NCBI RefSeq assembly: GCF_000006565.2
Contig: NC_031477.1
Span: 1,644,043 to 1,708,042, forward strand
Length of the DNA: 64,000 bases
Source of the DNA: Toxoplasma gondii ME49
Taxonomy: Eukaryota; Apicomplexa; Conoidasida; Eucoccidiorida; Sarcocystidae
Direction: 5' to 3'
Shown here: piece after piece, positions 38,614 to 51,148 of the stretch
Layout of the letters: each line of letters begins with the position of its first letter
Position numbering within the stretch: the first letter of the stretch is position 1
The notes under the pieces: model-generated
Told to the model about the DNA's origin: nothing
Seen by the model: only the letters and a program-made list of their open reading frames with translations
Databases searched by the model: none
Translations under genes and position numbers: made by a program

Positions 38614-40364
38614 TCACATACCGGAGTAGCGCGGCCCTCCCCCTCCCTCGGGAACACGCCATTCGATGAAGTTTTCAGTTGTTTTAATTGCACAGCATTT
38701 GCAATGAAGACAGTTCTGTGCATTAATTTGAAGTCTCATCGTCGACGTTCCTCTTTCCTTCCTTTTCCCTCTTCCACCTCCATCGCTGGCTTTGCTGCTC
38801 CCTGCTCCCGTCGCCGTCTCTGGCAGCTGAGAGCTTGTTGTCTCGTCCTCCTCCGTCTCGACGAACTCATAGACCCTAGAAAAAGGGAAAGTGAGAGGAA
38901 CGGGAGAGAGAAGGAAGAGCTCAAGACGCATCAAGACGCAGCTGTGAAGTGAAAGAAAAAATGAAGCCACTTCACACTCGGAAAACATTCCGGGGTTTAA
39001 CTGTCAAGAACGCAAGAGGTGTCGATTTCCACGCGGGTCGTTACGACGTTCAGATATTTATACACTTTGTACAGAAGCACAAATGCAGGACTGGGTGTTT
39101 GGGCTGCTATGCGCTTGCATCTTTTGACACGCACATGAACTCTGAAGACATCAGATGTCCGTACGTGGACAAGAAATTCTAACTGACTGTTAGTCCTTTC
39201 CGTGCACCATTTTCTGTCCAAATGCAACGTTTGGAAACGCAAGTATATTCACACACCTGAGAACCGTTTCGGAGAAAGATTGAGATGGTACAGGCATGCA
39301 AGGATGTCACATACCTGTCGACGAGAGCGTGCGAATATCCACGTTGGTGTACGCCCTAAACCCTTTGCATGCAGCAAAGTCCCCATTGCCCTTTTCAAGT
39401 CGAGATCCACTTCGTTCGCTTTGTTCATTCGATTGCTTTCTTACTTGGCTGGACAGAAGCGGCTCTCAGGCCCCGCGAAGCGACGCAGTGACACATCGAC
39501 GGGGACGCGCTCTTTGCCGTGACGAATCTGACAGGCAAGAAAAGGAAATGAAACGTTGTTTCTCGGATCACGGCGACGCGCCTGCGGACGAGAAAGACAG
39601 TAACACTCGAGATTCGGGGGAAGAAGCACAGGCACACGGTAAAGCCGACGCGAAGACACAGACTGTGGCCCAGGCTAAACAGAAGGGCAGATGAACGCGC
39701 AGACGAGAGTGAAAATGCAGACGAGAAAAGAAATCTGGAAGCAGGAAAGGGACCGACGCAAACGCAAGAAAACGACGAGACGCCGAACAACTGGAGCAAA
39801 AGGCGAAAATGGCAGAGCACAGGCCGGAGAGAAAAAACAGCAAACATGCCCTGACACACCAAAAGAGAGACAAGACAGAGCACCACACTGTCTTTGTGAA
39901 GGACCAGCTACGAGAGACAGCAGCGACCGTACCACGAGATGCGAAGGCTGGTCGTGATCATGCGTGGTGCCGCTCCGGGCGAGATTGTCGAGGATGTCGA
40001 ACCTGTTTCAACGGAAAAAAGAAAATATCCGTGTTTTTTGTGAAGACGCACACACGCCAAAAAGGCCAACCAACTGCGTTCTCACGCTCAGGGAGGACTC
40101 ACGAGCAGGCATGCATGCACATGGATGGATGGCGTCACGTACGCATGCTTATGTATGCACACATGCATTGATGCATGCGTACAAGAATAGGAACGGGAGG
40201 GCTTAGGGGTCCACTGAAAACTCCCCCGCTTTCTCCCTGCCCATACACAAGTTCGACTGTATCCCCTCGTCTATGTAGCGAGCTCTTCATCGAGTGTCTT
40301 TCCACAATTCACACACCTGCATGCACCTGTATCTGTATATACACATGCACACACACACCACCCC

Positions 40365-40413
<49 letters not shown>

Positions 40414-40434
40414 ATATGTATATATATTTATACA

Positions 40435-40470
<36 letters not shown>

Positions 40471-43400
40471 TGCGTGGTGACGACCCAGGCGTGAGAGGAA
40501 AAGCTGTTGCCCAGTGCATTTGGGAGAGTCGACGGTGTGTGGTTCTAAATGACGGCGAAGAGACTGAGCAAACGTCTCATGCTCCACTTCGTGCAGCGCG
40601 TGCAGAACTTGCGACGTACGTGAGAGAGCCGTCGTGAGGAGGATAAAAGATCGGTTTGTGTTGCGAAGCTTCCTCAGTCTGTTCTCTGTCGTGTCTGTTC
40701 CAACGAAGAGTCCAGGGCTCTCTTCCCTTCGTCAGTCGCGCATGCAAGAACGTCCCTACGAGGCCAGAGAGCAAACCCCACCTGAAGCTTGGCTTCACGT
40801 TCCGGATCCGGAACAGTTCCTCGACAGCCCAGGAGCGCCGCAAACGACGCTCATACTCCTCCACTTCCAATCCTTCTGCTTCTCTCTCGTCTCTCCCCTC
40901 TCTCTCTCTCGCCTCCTCCCCTTTCTCCTCAGCTCCATCCAAGAAGGCCGACGAGGTAGAGGGAGAAGGAGAAGACGGAGAAGGAGGAGAAGAAGACGAC
41001 GGATAAGAGGGAAGAAGGGCATCTACGACAGCTTCAGCGGCGACCATCCCACTCTTCATCGCCAGGTGCGTACCCTTCAGTTTGACGGAGTTCAGAAAAC
41101 CGGCGCAGTCACCGACGAGGAGACCTATAGGAAGAAGACCCGATGTGAAAACAGAGAGGTCGAGCACGACACACAGAGTGAGGTTCTCCAGAGACGCGAG
41201 TCGCGCGCAGTTCGCGACCGACAGGAATACAAAAAACGGAGTTTGAGGAGACTCTCGAGTCGTGCGTCAAAGACGAACAACCGAGGAGATGCACGCAACG
41301 AGAAAAAAGCAGAGGAGGAACGAAGCAGAGAAAAAGACAAGACTGGAATCCCAGCGAGGAAGAACGCGAACACGCAGAGACTGAATGAGGGAGACAAGAG
41401 AAGAAACAGGTAGGCGAGGAGAGCGAAGTCACGACAGAGATGATGCAAACTCAGGAAAGCGCCCGCAAACCAGAGAAGAAGATGAGACAGGCAGGAGGAG
41501 ATGGAGAAAGAATGAAGAAAGGGATCTGCACACCTCCAGGAAACGTGAGTTTAGGAATAGCTTGGAAACCGCCTTCGCTGAGACACTTCGCGCCGTAAGC
41601 CACACAGCGTCCACCTGTGAGGACTGAGGCGATTCGCGGATGTTTCTTCCATCTCTGGAATTCCTCGTAGGGGCTGAAAAGAGCAAATCAATACCGTAGC
41701 TCTTTGAACGATGCACTCAGCGAAACGCGAAAACGGCACACTTCTGAGAAGAAGACCCACAAAAGACTGCTTGAGGTCGAGTGGCAAAACCTCAAAAGTG
41801 ACTGGCAACATATACGCTCGAACCCACTTACTTGTTGAAAACTTCAATTCAAACAGATAGGTTTTCACAACATAAAACTGACGCACACACATCCATTACT
41901 TTGTATAAAAACATATATGCTCTCCCTCTCTGCATATATATATATATATTCGTATATATATGCATATATATTTGTGTATTTCTGCTTACTTTATATAAGG
42001 ATTTTTGTAGTCCAGACCGATGACGAACCCAACGAGGATGCGATTGGGCTCGCCTGCGTGGTAGAGGAAGCCTCCGCCGTAGTTTCTCAGGCCCAGTGGC
42101 CACCCCATTGCATGCACGACTTTCCCCTTGCAATAGTTTTCTCCCTTCACTTCCCAGATTTCCTTCAGGCCTGAGAAGTCCGAAGACGCGGAAACGCGAG
42201 AGGAAGCAGCGATGCAAACTCATGGGGACTCTGGCTCACAAGTGAGAGGACGGAGGAGCGAGCAAACAGAGCAGGGAGCAGGGAGATGAACGAGGAGATG
42301 AGCTACGAGGGAGAAGAGATAGAACAGAGAAGAGGGGAAGAAAAAGAGAAAAGAGACACGAAGAAGATACGGGAGGAACGGGAAAGGAGAACAGAGAACA
42401 GTGCGAGGAGAGTGAAGCGCGAAAAAAGAGGAGAGAGAGAAGAAATGAAGAGAAGGGAGAGAAGAGACGCGAACGGGAAGAAAGAATATATTCGTGCAGC
42501 GACAAAGAAGTCGAATTGCGATCACAACGCACCTAGTCCATACTGCGGAGGACAGGGCAGAAGCGGCTTCTCCACTTGAGTACTCTTCTTTTCTTTTTCG
42601 GCCTCGACTCTCTTCTGTCCTACAGCGTTTCGCTGTTTCTGAAAATCCCCCCGTAGATCGAAGGCCTCAGTCGCCAGCTCGGCAAGTGAGCCTCGACAGC
42701 CTTCAGCTAATATAACTTGTCGCGCGAGTAGGTCTACGCCAGGGACGAAAGCGGATCCCCGTGTTCCGTCTTTCTTCACCCCCATGTCGGCTGTACGTAC
42801 ACCGCAGACGTACGGTCGCCCGTCTGCGGGTCGAAGCGCAAACGCAGTCGAGGAAGAAGACAGACACGACTCAACAGATGGAGAAGACGAAGATGATGAA
42901 GAGGCAGGAGAATGATGGGAAGAAGATTCCGCTAGGAGAGAAGAGACGTCGACGCGAAAAGCAGACAACGGGAGTGGGTCCGAATGAGGTGAAGTCTTGA
43001 CAAGCAAATCTGCTCCTGCAAAGCCTGAAGGAAAATTCTCAAAACAATCAGAAGAAGAACAGCATTTACAGACGTCCATTGTCTGTTGGCAAACATTTGT
43101 TTGAAGACGCCTTTCTACACATGTTTAGGATTTTTTGGGTTGGACTCAGGTCACAATCTATGCGAACGTATCCATGTGCGGTGGTTGAAATGTATCGTCA
43201 AGACGCCCTCGTGTCTCCTCTCGCCGTCTTCAGCTCGGTGCATCTGAGTCTCGAGGAGAGAAACGAAAGGAGACAGAGCGGCGCGAAGGCCGCGTTTGGG
43301 GCTTCGCGTCAGCAAAGACGCAAACATTCCATTTCCTGCCAGTTCGACTTCTCGTCTGTGCCTACGTGGACAGTTTAGCAGTTCACTTTTCCGCGTGTTC

Positions 43401-44791
43401 TCGCTCTTTTCACCTGAGTAGATTTCGACTCCGTAGTGTTCTTCGGCGACTGCGGCAAGCCACTGGGCGAGCTGTCCCAGACTGATAACGTAGTTTTTTC
43501 CTTTGTTCTTCAGTTCTGCAGGCAGGATCCAGGCGGGGAGGGAGAGCGCCTTTGCTCCGCTGAGAAACACGAGGACTTCGTCCTCCGTCGCGAGCGTCCG
43601 AACTGGCGGGCCGCCGGCTGTACGTACAGCCTGTGCGGCAGTTGGGCCGGCGTTGCGGCATCTGTCTTCCGCTTCGTGGATTCCCTGTTCTGCAGCTGAG
43701 GCGGAGGCCGTGACTGCCGTCTCGTCGAGGTGCTTGTCTCTCAGCGACTGCAAAACGTTGTCGACAATTTCCGCTGCGTCTTCGTCTCTGTTCCGTCTCC
43801 GACTTCCCGACTTCTTCTCAGTTGCATCTCCATCCTGCGGGGGATGCTCAGAGACCGACCCGACCCCTCTGTCGACTCTGTCTGTCTTGTCTGCGGCTCG
43901 GGCACCCTCCGCGTCTCTCTTCTCTTCTGTTTCTCTGCCTGCGTCGGCGGCCCTGTCCTCTGTCCCCTGCCTTCTCTCCCGCTTCGCGTCACGCGTGTGC
44001 AGCTCGCCCCACAGCGCCCTCAGCTTCTCCAGGCCCTGCTGCAGGAAGACCGCGGCGGCAGCTACGCCTCCAGCCTCCTCGGCTGCGGGAGAGAAGGAGA
44101 CAGTAGAAGGCGACAGGTTCGTCTTCCAGGCAGGGAAGAGTTCATCCAGAGCGCGAGGCTCGAAAACGTTCCCAGAGAGAATGTGCGACCCAATGTCACC
44201 TCCCTTGTCAATCACGCAGACAGACAAAGACGCGTTTGCCGTCTCGCAAAGCTGCTTCACGCGAATTGCCGCCGCGAGACCTGCAGGGCCGCCTCCGACG
44301 ACCACCACGTCGTACCGCATGCGCTCTCGGGAAGAGGAGAAAACGCGCGACGCCAAAGAAGACGCAGAGAAAGGATGTGAGGAAGAAGCGAGGGAAGGGG
44401 CAGCGGAGAGAAGAGCAGAAGAGGAGACAGAAGGCAGAGAGCAAGGGCGTGGAACGGAAGCGAAAAAAAAGGACTGGGTACGGAAAGGCTGTTGAGATGA
44501 AAGGGAAGAAGAGGTAGAAGGAGAACAGACAGAAATGGAGACAGACGAAACGAAGGCAGCAGGAGTTGAGGGCAGCGAGAAAAAGGACAGAGAGTGCGGT
44601 GGAAAAGACACTTGGGAAGCACCACGAGAGGTGAAGAAGAACGCGCGTGGCAACGTGGAGGAGAACGGAGACAGAGAATAGGAAGAAGTCGAAACGCAGG
44701 TCGCGGAGAACGGCAAGGCGTTCCCAGAGACAAGAGCCAAGGAGACGCGCCAGGGCCTAAAGCGACAGAAGAGAGAGCGAAGAGACGCCAT
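38614..44791 (-). CDS. ETFDH: Electron transfer flavoprotein-ubiquinone oxidoreductase, mitochondrial
   Basis: This inner-membrane enzyme passes electrons from reduced ETF to ubiquinone, linking acyl-CoA and amino-acid dehydrogenases to respiration. Eight exons (minus strand): 44791-43414, 43024-42533, 42170-41990, 41673-41534, 41124-40620, 40002-39933, 39527-39445 and 38875-38614. All junctions are GT-AG and in phase, giving 1036 residues. The first about 155 residues are Ser/Arg/Phe-rich and poor in acidic residues, fitting a mitochondrial presequence. The FAD dinucleotide motif is [16 protein letters not shown] (about residue 160). Other landmarks are [86 protein letters not shown] and [10 protein letters not shown]. 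The 4Fe-4S ligands are RFCPA and NCLHCKCC, and the end is [13 protein letters not shown]. The extra length over the human enzyme (617) comes from the presequence and charged insertions in exons 1, 2 and 5. The in-frame GTG upstream of 44791 is not used as the start. Confidence 0.96.
40371..40467. repeat. Long (TA)n microsatellite
   Basis: The longest TA-rich run in the window, preceded by a CA-rich stretch, in intron 5 of the ETF-QO gene. Confidence 0.9.
41933..41975. repeat. (TA)n microsatellite
   Basis: Interrupted TA run in intron 3 of the ETF-QO gene, just downstream (in transcript sense) of the exon 3 donor. Confidence 0.8.
42241..42490. repeat. Polypurine (+) / polypyrimidine (transcript) tract
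   Basis: About 250 bases almost purely A/G on the + strand in intron 2 of ETF-QO. In the transcript this is a long pyrimidine tract. Confidence 0.7.
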
Positions 44792-44850
44792 GGGGAAGGA
44801 AAGCGGGCACAAAACAAACTGGAGAGCAGGTTGGGATCGGCGACGATTGA

Positions 44851-44858
44851 TGCATGCA
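44851..44858. promoter_or_regulatory. TGCATGCA motif upstream of ETF-QO
   Basis: A palindromic TGCATGCA lies about 60 bases upstream of the ETF-QO ATG. TGCATGC is a known target of ApiAP2 factors in Apicomplexa. The motif is common in this window, so function at this site is inferred. Confidence 0.35.
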
Positions 44859-46140
44859 CAGAAACCACGGTCTGGACACTCTAGGTTGGAGAACGTCTGT
44901 TCTCAAACGCGTCTGTGAACCTCTTCTGGAACGTTCCTTAGAGAGACGGCGGCAGCTCGGCTGGGCACCGACAAAGAAACAAAGATCGGTGATGAAAGTC
45001 CCTTCCGACAAATCCTGTTGAGTCTAGTCACGAAGCGCGTCGATCTCCATCTGCAAGTCTCCCTTTCTCGCCGGTCCGGTAGGTCGCAAGACTTGGGGTG
45101 TACGTACAGCTTCCTGCACACGAGCCACACGCGCCATTTCCCCGTCGGTGCATCTGCTCTAGCGAGAGCGCGGAAGTCTCTGCTTCTGGCCTCAGGTGGC
45201 AACGCCTTCCACATGGACAGACAGACTCGCGGGCGGAAGGAGAGGAGCAGCTGCGCTCCAGAGAAAAGCAAAGACGAAAAACTGGTAAAAGCCGGTCGAG
45301 CGCGCTCGCGAGCTCGCAGTGCGGTTTCGGGTCTACAGGCAGGTCTATCTCTGCGCAGCAGGCACAGCACGGAACGACGCCTCAAGAAATGCGGCGTTGA
45401 ACTCGCGCTTTTGTCGAAGGGAGACAGGCACTTCTTGCCAAAAAGAGAGAAGAGACAGAAATGCGACAGCGGAAAACACCGCTAGCGATTTGAGTCTTGC
45501 CAGACTCACCGAGTGCGCTGTCTCAACGGTTGCCGGCGTTCGTCTGTGGCGGTCGCCGGTCGAGACTGGCGGGTCAAAAAGACGGGGAAATTGCGAGAGA
45601 ATTGGAGGAAACTTCGAAAATGAAAAGGACATTTCCAAGGAAAGTGCTTCACGGAGGACTGGGAGGAAAACGAGGACGCTTTCGGAAAAAGTTCCCGGAG
45701 AGCGCCTCGACCTCGCAGCTGTCTCGCGAGACACCGTGAAGCGTTCAGAGCGCCCGCGAAGTTGTCGCTTCTGCTGCGCATTTTTTCTCTGCAGCGTGCA
45801 TGTAGATTCGCGGCTCGAAGCCCCCCCACTGGCCCTGTGAAGCCACGGCATGGCGCGCGAATCATCAGGAAGCTGCAGCCAAGGAGAAAGACTTTCCTTT
45901 CTGCGAGCGCCGAGTTTTCCACAGTGGACGATCCTCTTTTCCACGTGTAGAGAAGTCGTCTCTTTTTTCTGCACTTGTGGGGCTCTCGCAAGACTGCACA
46001 GCTGCCTCGGTCGGGCGAAAGAAGAGAAGCGCGCTTCTTCTTTCTTCTTTTCTTTTGCAGATGAAAAAAGTCTCCTCGATTTTGACTGTGAGAAGAAGCT
46101 GGTTTCTCGGATTTGCGGCCTCGTGACGCCAGCGTGTCTC

Positions 46141-46147
46141 CGTCTCT
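46141..46147 (-). promoter_or_regulatory. AGAGACG promoter-type motif upstream of GrpE
   Basis: CGTCTCT on the + strand is the reverse complement of AGAGACG and fits the WGAGACG element described in Toxoplasma promoters. It lies about 250 bases upstream of the GrpE ATG. Confidence 0.3.
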
Positions 46148-46395
46148 CGGCGTCCTCAGTCCACGACCTTGACAAAGGCGAATCAAGTCGTTTCCTCCCT
46201 CCCTTGGGGCAAGCGAATTGCGCGTTCCGTCGATTCTCCGACTTCTGACGTCGCCCCCAACGCAGCGGTGGCGAAACGCGTGGTCTTCTCCTCCCGCTTT
46301 AGTTCTCTTCTTTTTCTCCCTATCGAAAGACGAACCGGGTCGCACAGCTGTCCCTTCTGTCGGGCTCCGCGCGTTGTCTCTCCGCCTCACGCACC

Positions 46396-49376
46396 ATGTC
46401 TCTCTCGTGTGCTTCTTCTTCTCTTTCGCGGGGCGCGCGTGGCGTCCAAACTCGCCTGTCTGCTGTCCGCCGAAGAGGCGAATGCTTTTCGTCTTTCTCT
46501 TCTCTGGAGAGAGCAGCGCGTCTCGCGAGACAGACCCAGAGGTTTTCTTCCTCGCCGTCTCTCTGCCTCTCTTCTGCTTCTCATGAGCACCTCTGCGCCG
46601 CTCTCTGCTCCCCGTCGGCTTTCCGCGCCTCTCTGGGCTCCACGGTCGCCGCGCCCTTCTCGCCCCTCGCCCTGGCGGCCCGCGCCCTCTCGACCGCCTC
46701 GGCGGGGCCGTCAAACGCCGCGCCCGAAAGCGGTGGTGTCTCCGAAGGAGACAGCAGCAGAGGTGGCGCTTCAGTCGAGAGGATGGAAGACGAAGAAGGA
46801 AGCGGCGAACGAAGAAAGAGGAGTCCAGCAGAGAGCGCAGACCGCGAGCAACCGGAGAATGAAGAAGGCGAGATGGAAACGGTGAGGACGAGGGACGCCG
46901 AAGTGTCTGGAGGAAAGCAGAAAGGAGGAAAGGCAGTGAACGACGAGGAGGAGGAGGCGAGTAAAAAGCGCGCGAGTGCTGAAGAAAGAGAGACAGGAAA
47001 CGAAGGGGATAGTAAGGGAAGACGAGGAGGGGGAGGCAGGCGGAAAAGAGTGAAGAAGGGTCAGGACAGGGAGAAATCTGAAGAAGCAAGTCTGGGGAGA
47101 AGGTGGAAGAAGGAAGGGAGAAGACTTCCGAAGGAGGAGAAGAGCGGGGAGACAGAAGAAGATCGGAGAAAGACAGAGAAATGCGACCAGACCAAGGAGG
47201 GGAGAGAGAAGCCTGTGAAGGCGAGGAATCCGCTGAGACACCGCCATGCGCCAGAAGAGCTGCAGCTTCTCAATCTCCGACGACACCAACAGGTTCGTCT
47301 CGCCATCTGCCCAGCTTCGTTTTCCTGCTTGTATTGTGAAGCGACCTGTCTGTTTTCTTGCACTTTTTCAGGCTCTGGAAGACAAGTACCGCCAGTGCGT
47401 GGAGGAAGTCGAGAGCCTGAAGAAGAAAAATCGCGAGCTCCAAGACAAGGCCCTCCGCGCCTTTGCCGACATGGAGAATGCCCGCATGCGCCACCAAAAA
47501 GAGGTATACAGAGACGCGTCTCATCAACGCACCTTGTGGTTCTGTCGAACTTCATCTGTGTCTCCCCGTTTCCCTGACTGCAGAATGGCGTCCCAACTGG
47601 ATTCGAGACACCTCAAAAGAGACCTTATACGAGTTATCTGAGTGCAGGTGCAGAGACCCCCGTTGTGTCTAGGCAGCTTGTCTGCAAAATCGGTTGGGAT
47701 TTCGACGACGCACATTTATACACAATGTACCCCTATATTCAATCATATATACGCAGAAACATACTTCTGTATTTACATATATGCAATAATATATATATAT
47801 ATGTACGTACATAAAAATAATCAGATATTTGCGGATATATATATATATATATATATTTGTATATATTTGTATGAACAGATTTATAGAGTAGAGAACTGGG
47901 CATGTGGGTGTGAATATTTTGTGTGCGTAGCATTTCGTTTCCTGTGTTTCAGATGGCGTCGCTGAAAGACTACGCGGTGTCGGATTTTGCCAAGGCGATG
48001 TTGGAGGTGGCAGACGCCATGGCCTACGCAACCAATTCTCTGAAAGAGGCAGTGCAGACCGACGCTCTCATCGGACCGGAAGAAAACGGGGATTTAGATG
48101 TCGCAACTTTGAAAGCTCGACTGCAGCAGATTTACGACGGCGTCAAACTGACGGAGAATCTTCTGCACAAAACTCTCGACCGATTCGGCGTCGAACAGTA
48201 CAATCCTGTAAACGTCGTCTCTTCTGTAGCCAGTCTTCGTTGTCTGCTCCTGCTTCTTGCTTCTTGTCCTGGGGTCGGCTTGTCCCCGCGTCGTTGCAGT
48301 TGTCTTCTTTGCCGAGCCACTGCTCACTGTCCGCGCATCTTCGTCCAGTTTCTGCACAGCTCTCACAGATACACACACAATTCGAAGGGCACAGATGTAT
48401 TTATCTGTGTATATTCGTAAACGCATGCACGCAGATACGTATATTCCTTCATGTCTGTACACGCAGACACTTGCGTGTAAAACACTTCACATGTATGCAT
48501 ATCTATACACTTATAGACGTCTATCTGTCTCTATCTCTACCTCTATGAAGCATGCATGTATTAGGTGCAAATCGGAGGGAAGGCAGATGCGAGAACCGGG
48601 AGAGGGGAGAGCACATGCTGTAGTAAGTTAAAGAGTGTTGACCCGCGTTTCCGAGTTTGGAAACCTACGAGACAGGGCGCGATGGTGTTGTCGCAAATGA
48701 AATCCACTTTTCTTTTCCGGTGTCTCACAGGAAGGCGAGAAATTCAACCCGGCATTGCACGAAGCGCTTTTCGAGCTGGAGCACCCGGAAAAGGTAAACA
48801 GTGTTCGCGAAGGCAATCTTTACACTTGTTCCCACTTTAAGAAGACAGAAAGCCTCTCGAAGACTCCTCTTCCTTGGCGCGGCGTTGCTCTGCCTTTCTG
48901 GAGTCCGACGAAAGGAAAGAGCCAACGGACGCCGGAAGAAGTGCGTTCGTTTCTTTCGTGTCTCTCGTTTCTCGTGTCTTCTCGTACAGCTAAGTGGGAG
49001 GCATGCAGATTCGTAAACGCAGTCAGGTAGGATGTACACGCTTGCAAGGACGTACACCGGCAGCGTACACTTTTCCTGTTCCTTCTGTTAGCATACTGGT
49101 GCACATTTATACGTCCTCATATATATATATATATATATATGTATATTGTATGCGTTTGTATGGTTTGTTTAGATACAAATATACATATATGTATATGCAT
49201 ACACACATAAATTATACGGATGTCTACGTGTGAATGAATACGAGTGTGCGTTGATTTCTTTTCTTTAGGCTAAGGGAGAAGTGGCGCAAGTGATTCAGAG
49301 AGGCTACAAAATCAAGGAACGTGTGCTGAGAGCTGCGAAGGTGGGGGTATCAAAGGGCGCCCCTAACTCTGCGTGA
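46396..49376 (+). CDS. GrpE nucleotide exchange factor, mitochondrial
   Basis: GrpE releases ADP from mitochondrial Hsp70, driving protein import and folding in the matrix. Five exons: 46396-47292, 47372-47503, 47953-48207, 48731-48793 and 49269-49376. Every exon is a whole number of codons and every junction is GT-AG, giving 484 residues. The first about 110 residues are Ser/Ala/Arg-rich with few acidic residues, fitting a mitochondrial presequence. Residues about 110-285 are a charged Glu/Lys/Arg filler absent from ordinary GrpE. The family core begins about residue 290: the long coiled-coil helix with ELQDKALRAFADMENARMRH, then DFAKAMLEVADAM, GVKLTENLLHKTLDRFGVE, FNPALHEALFELEH and VIQRGYKIKERVLRAAKVGV. 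The last two fit the GrpE C-terminal signature (F-N-P-x2-H-x-A ... G-Y-x3-E-x2-L-R-x-A-x-V). The protein is about twice the bacterial length because of the N-terminal extension. Confidence 0.95.
47787..47857. repeat. (TA)n microsatellites
   Basis: Two TA runs (47787-47802 and 47834-47857) in intron 2 of the GrpE gene. Confidence 0.85.
49119..49145. repeat. (TA)n microsatellite
   Basis: TA run in intron 4 of the GrpE gene. Confidence 0.85.
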
Positions 49377-51148
49377 AAGGAGATAATTTGATTTCGTCAC
49401 ATGTCTCCCGTCAAAGGAGGAATCAAGTAGACGAGATGTATGGTGAACCGAGAGCCAAGCAACCTTGCGTTTTTTCTTTCGCGTGCTCAGCCGACTTCTT
49501 CTCGCATCTCTCTCTCCCGGTTTCTCTCTCAACAGAGTGCGGTGCAAATAGCGAGAGAGACACCCGTTTTGCGCCGTGCAGGGGACTCCGGGCAGACATC
49601 GTCGCCAGTGTAGTGTCGCAGCTGCGATGTCTCCCCAGCGAAAGAAGCTCAGGCTTCGCGTCACTGCAGTAGAATAACTGTCGTGCCGCCTCAAGTTCAC
49701 AACACAGAGCGTGCGGCGCTACGGAGTCCCCGCCACGCGACATTGAGAGAAGCGGTTTTTCAGGCGCGGGAGGAATTCGGGGGTGGAGAGAGGCACTTCG
49801 CTTTCTCGTGTTTCTTTCCTCGAGTTCTGCACGCCTCCCTCACACAGTTTCCCGGCTCTCCAGTCTGAATTTCTGTCGAATTCGTTTCGCTTCAGTGCCA
49901 ATTATGAGAACCCGACGCGCCGGATGTTTCGTTTCCGGAGCGAACAAGAAGCACTGCAGCAAATCACCGAGAGGGTGTAGCGGTACACGTTTGCAGACAG
50001 GGGGCTGGCACGCGTTCGGCTGTCGACCGCGACAGTTATTCCACCACTTACGTTGACTTCGCCGTTGACCGCGCATGCACTGAACTCACCCCGGACGTAG
50101 GTTGCGTCGGCATTTGCTGGAGTTTCGTGTAGAAGGATAGAATAGCAAGCTCAACCGGTGGGGAAGAGCTGTTGTACGCCCTGCAAGCGAGTGTGTGGCA
50201 TCTGTCTCTGGTTGTCACTTCTACCGAAGTTTCCTCTCCGGAAAATAGCGTACGACAGAGAGGAAACTGACGTGGAGAGGACCGAGGACGAACGGGTGTC
50301 TCCTTGCCTCAGTCCGGGGACCGTTTGAAACGAGGGCGCGTGGAGAGCGCGAGGAGGCGACTTGGGCTTTTTTGAAAAGTCGCCTTTGTGCGGGTTTTCT
50401 GTATTTTTCATTCTACGCAAGGTACGAAGCTCGACCGTCGTGTTGGAGGGCATGCAAGAAACGTTCCCGTGGATTCCTTTCCCCATGTCCTTCTCTTTTT
50501 CCAGTTTAGAGTGCCCCACACTTCCGTATCTCATTCACATCCTCGATGCTGAGGCTTGCCCGTCCAATGTTCTTTCCGCGATTCTTCCGTGTTCCTCTTT
50601 GAAAAACTTTGCGAGGAACATCAAAGGTCTCCATAAGGATAAAAGGCTGGTCGCGTGCCCGCTGTCAGCAGGGCTGCCGCGTTGCATTCTGGAAACTTGT
50701 CGTCGCGTTCGGTCAACCGCCCGGGGAGGTTTTCGGTCGAACTCCACAATTCTAGACTTCCTCTTCAAACGCTAATGATGGCACAGGCACGCGAGACACT
50801 CCTCGCAAAGCAAACTGGCATTTTTGCCTCACCAAATGGACGGTTTAGTGTCATCTCGTTCCAGATTTATGGGAGCGAAATGCATCCCCGTAATTCTGTT
50901 CGAGGAAATCAAGAGAGCCTAGGCAAGCTGACACAGAGCCGTTGGCGCTGGAGGTGTTGCCAGAGCGAAATCGAAATAGCAAAAATGCGAGAGCAATCAC
51001 GAGCTGCGTTGGGTAGTGGAGGTAAAAAGAAAAAATAGGGTGGAAACGAAAAGCGTCCGGCAGGCGTTTTGGACGTCTGTCATCACTGTCACATGAGACA
51101 AATCGCGTTTCCTCCGACAAAAGACTTGAGCGAGGCTTCCCGCGCCTT
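49377..51148. other. Convergent intergenic region, GrpE / CFAP57
   Basis: Lies between two gene ends and is presumably untranslated sequence of both. I see no supported gene or repeat in it. Confidence 0.6.

Larger units (their letters stand above)
44792..46395. promoter_or_regulatory. Divergent promoter region, ETF-QO and GrpE
   Basis: About 1.6 kb between two outward-facing genes that both encode mitochondrial proteins. No supported gene lies inside. A long minus-strand frame extends into it from the GrpE antisense but has no domain. Candidate motifs are listed separately. Confidence 0.5.

Noticed and set aside
45506..47089. 527-codon minus-strand open frame
   Set aside because: Antisense to GrpE exon 1 and its upstream region, with no domain; long antisense frames are expected opposite GC-rich charged coding sequence.
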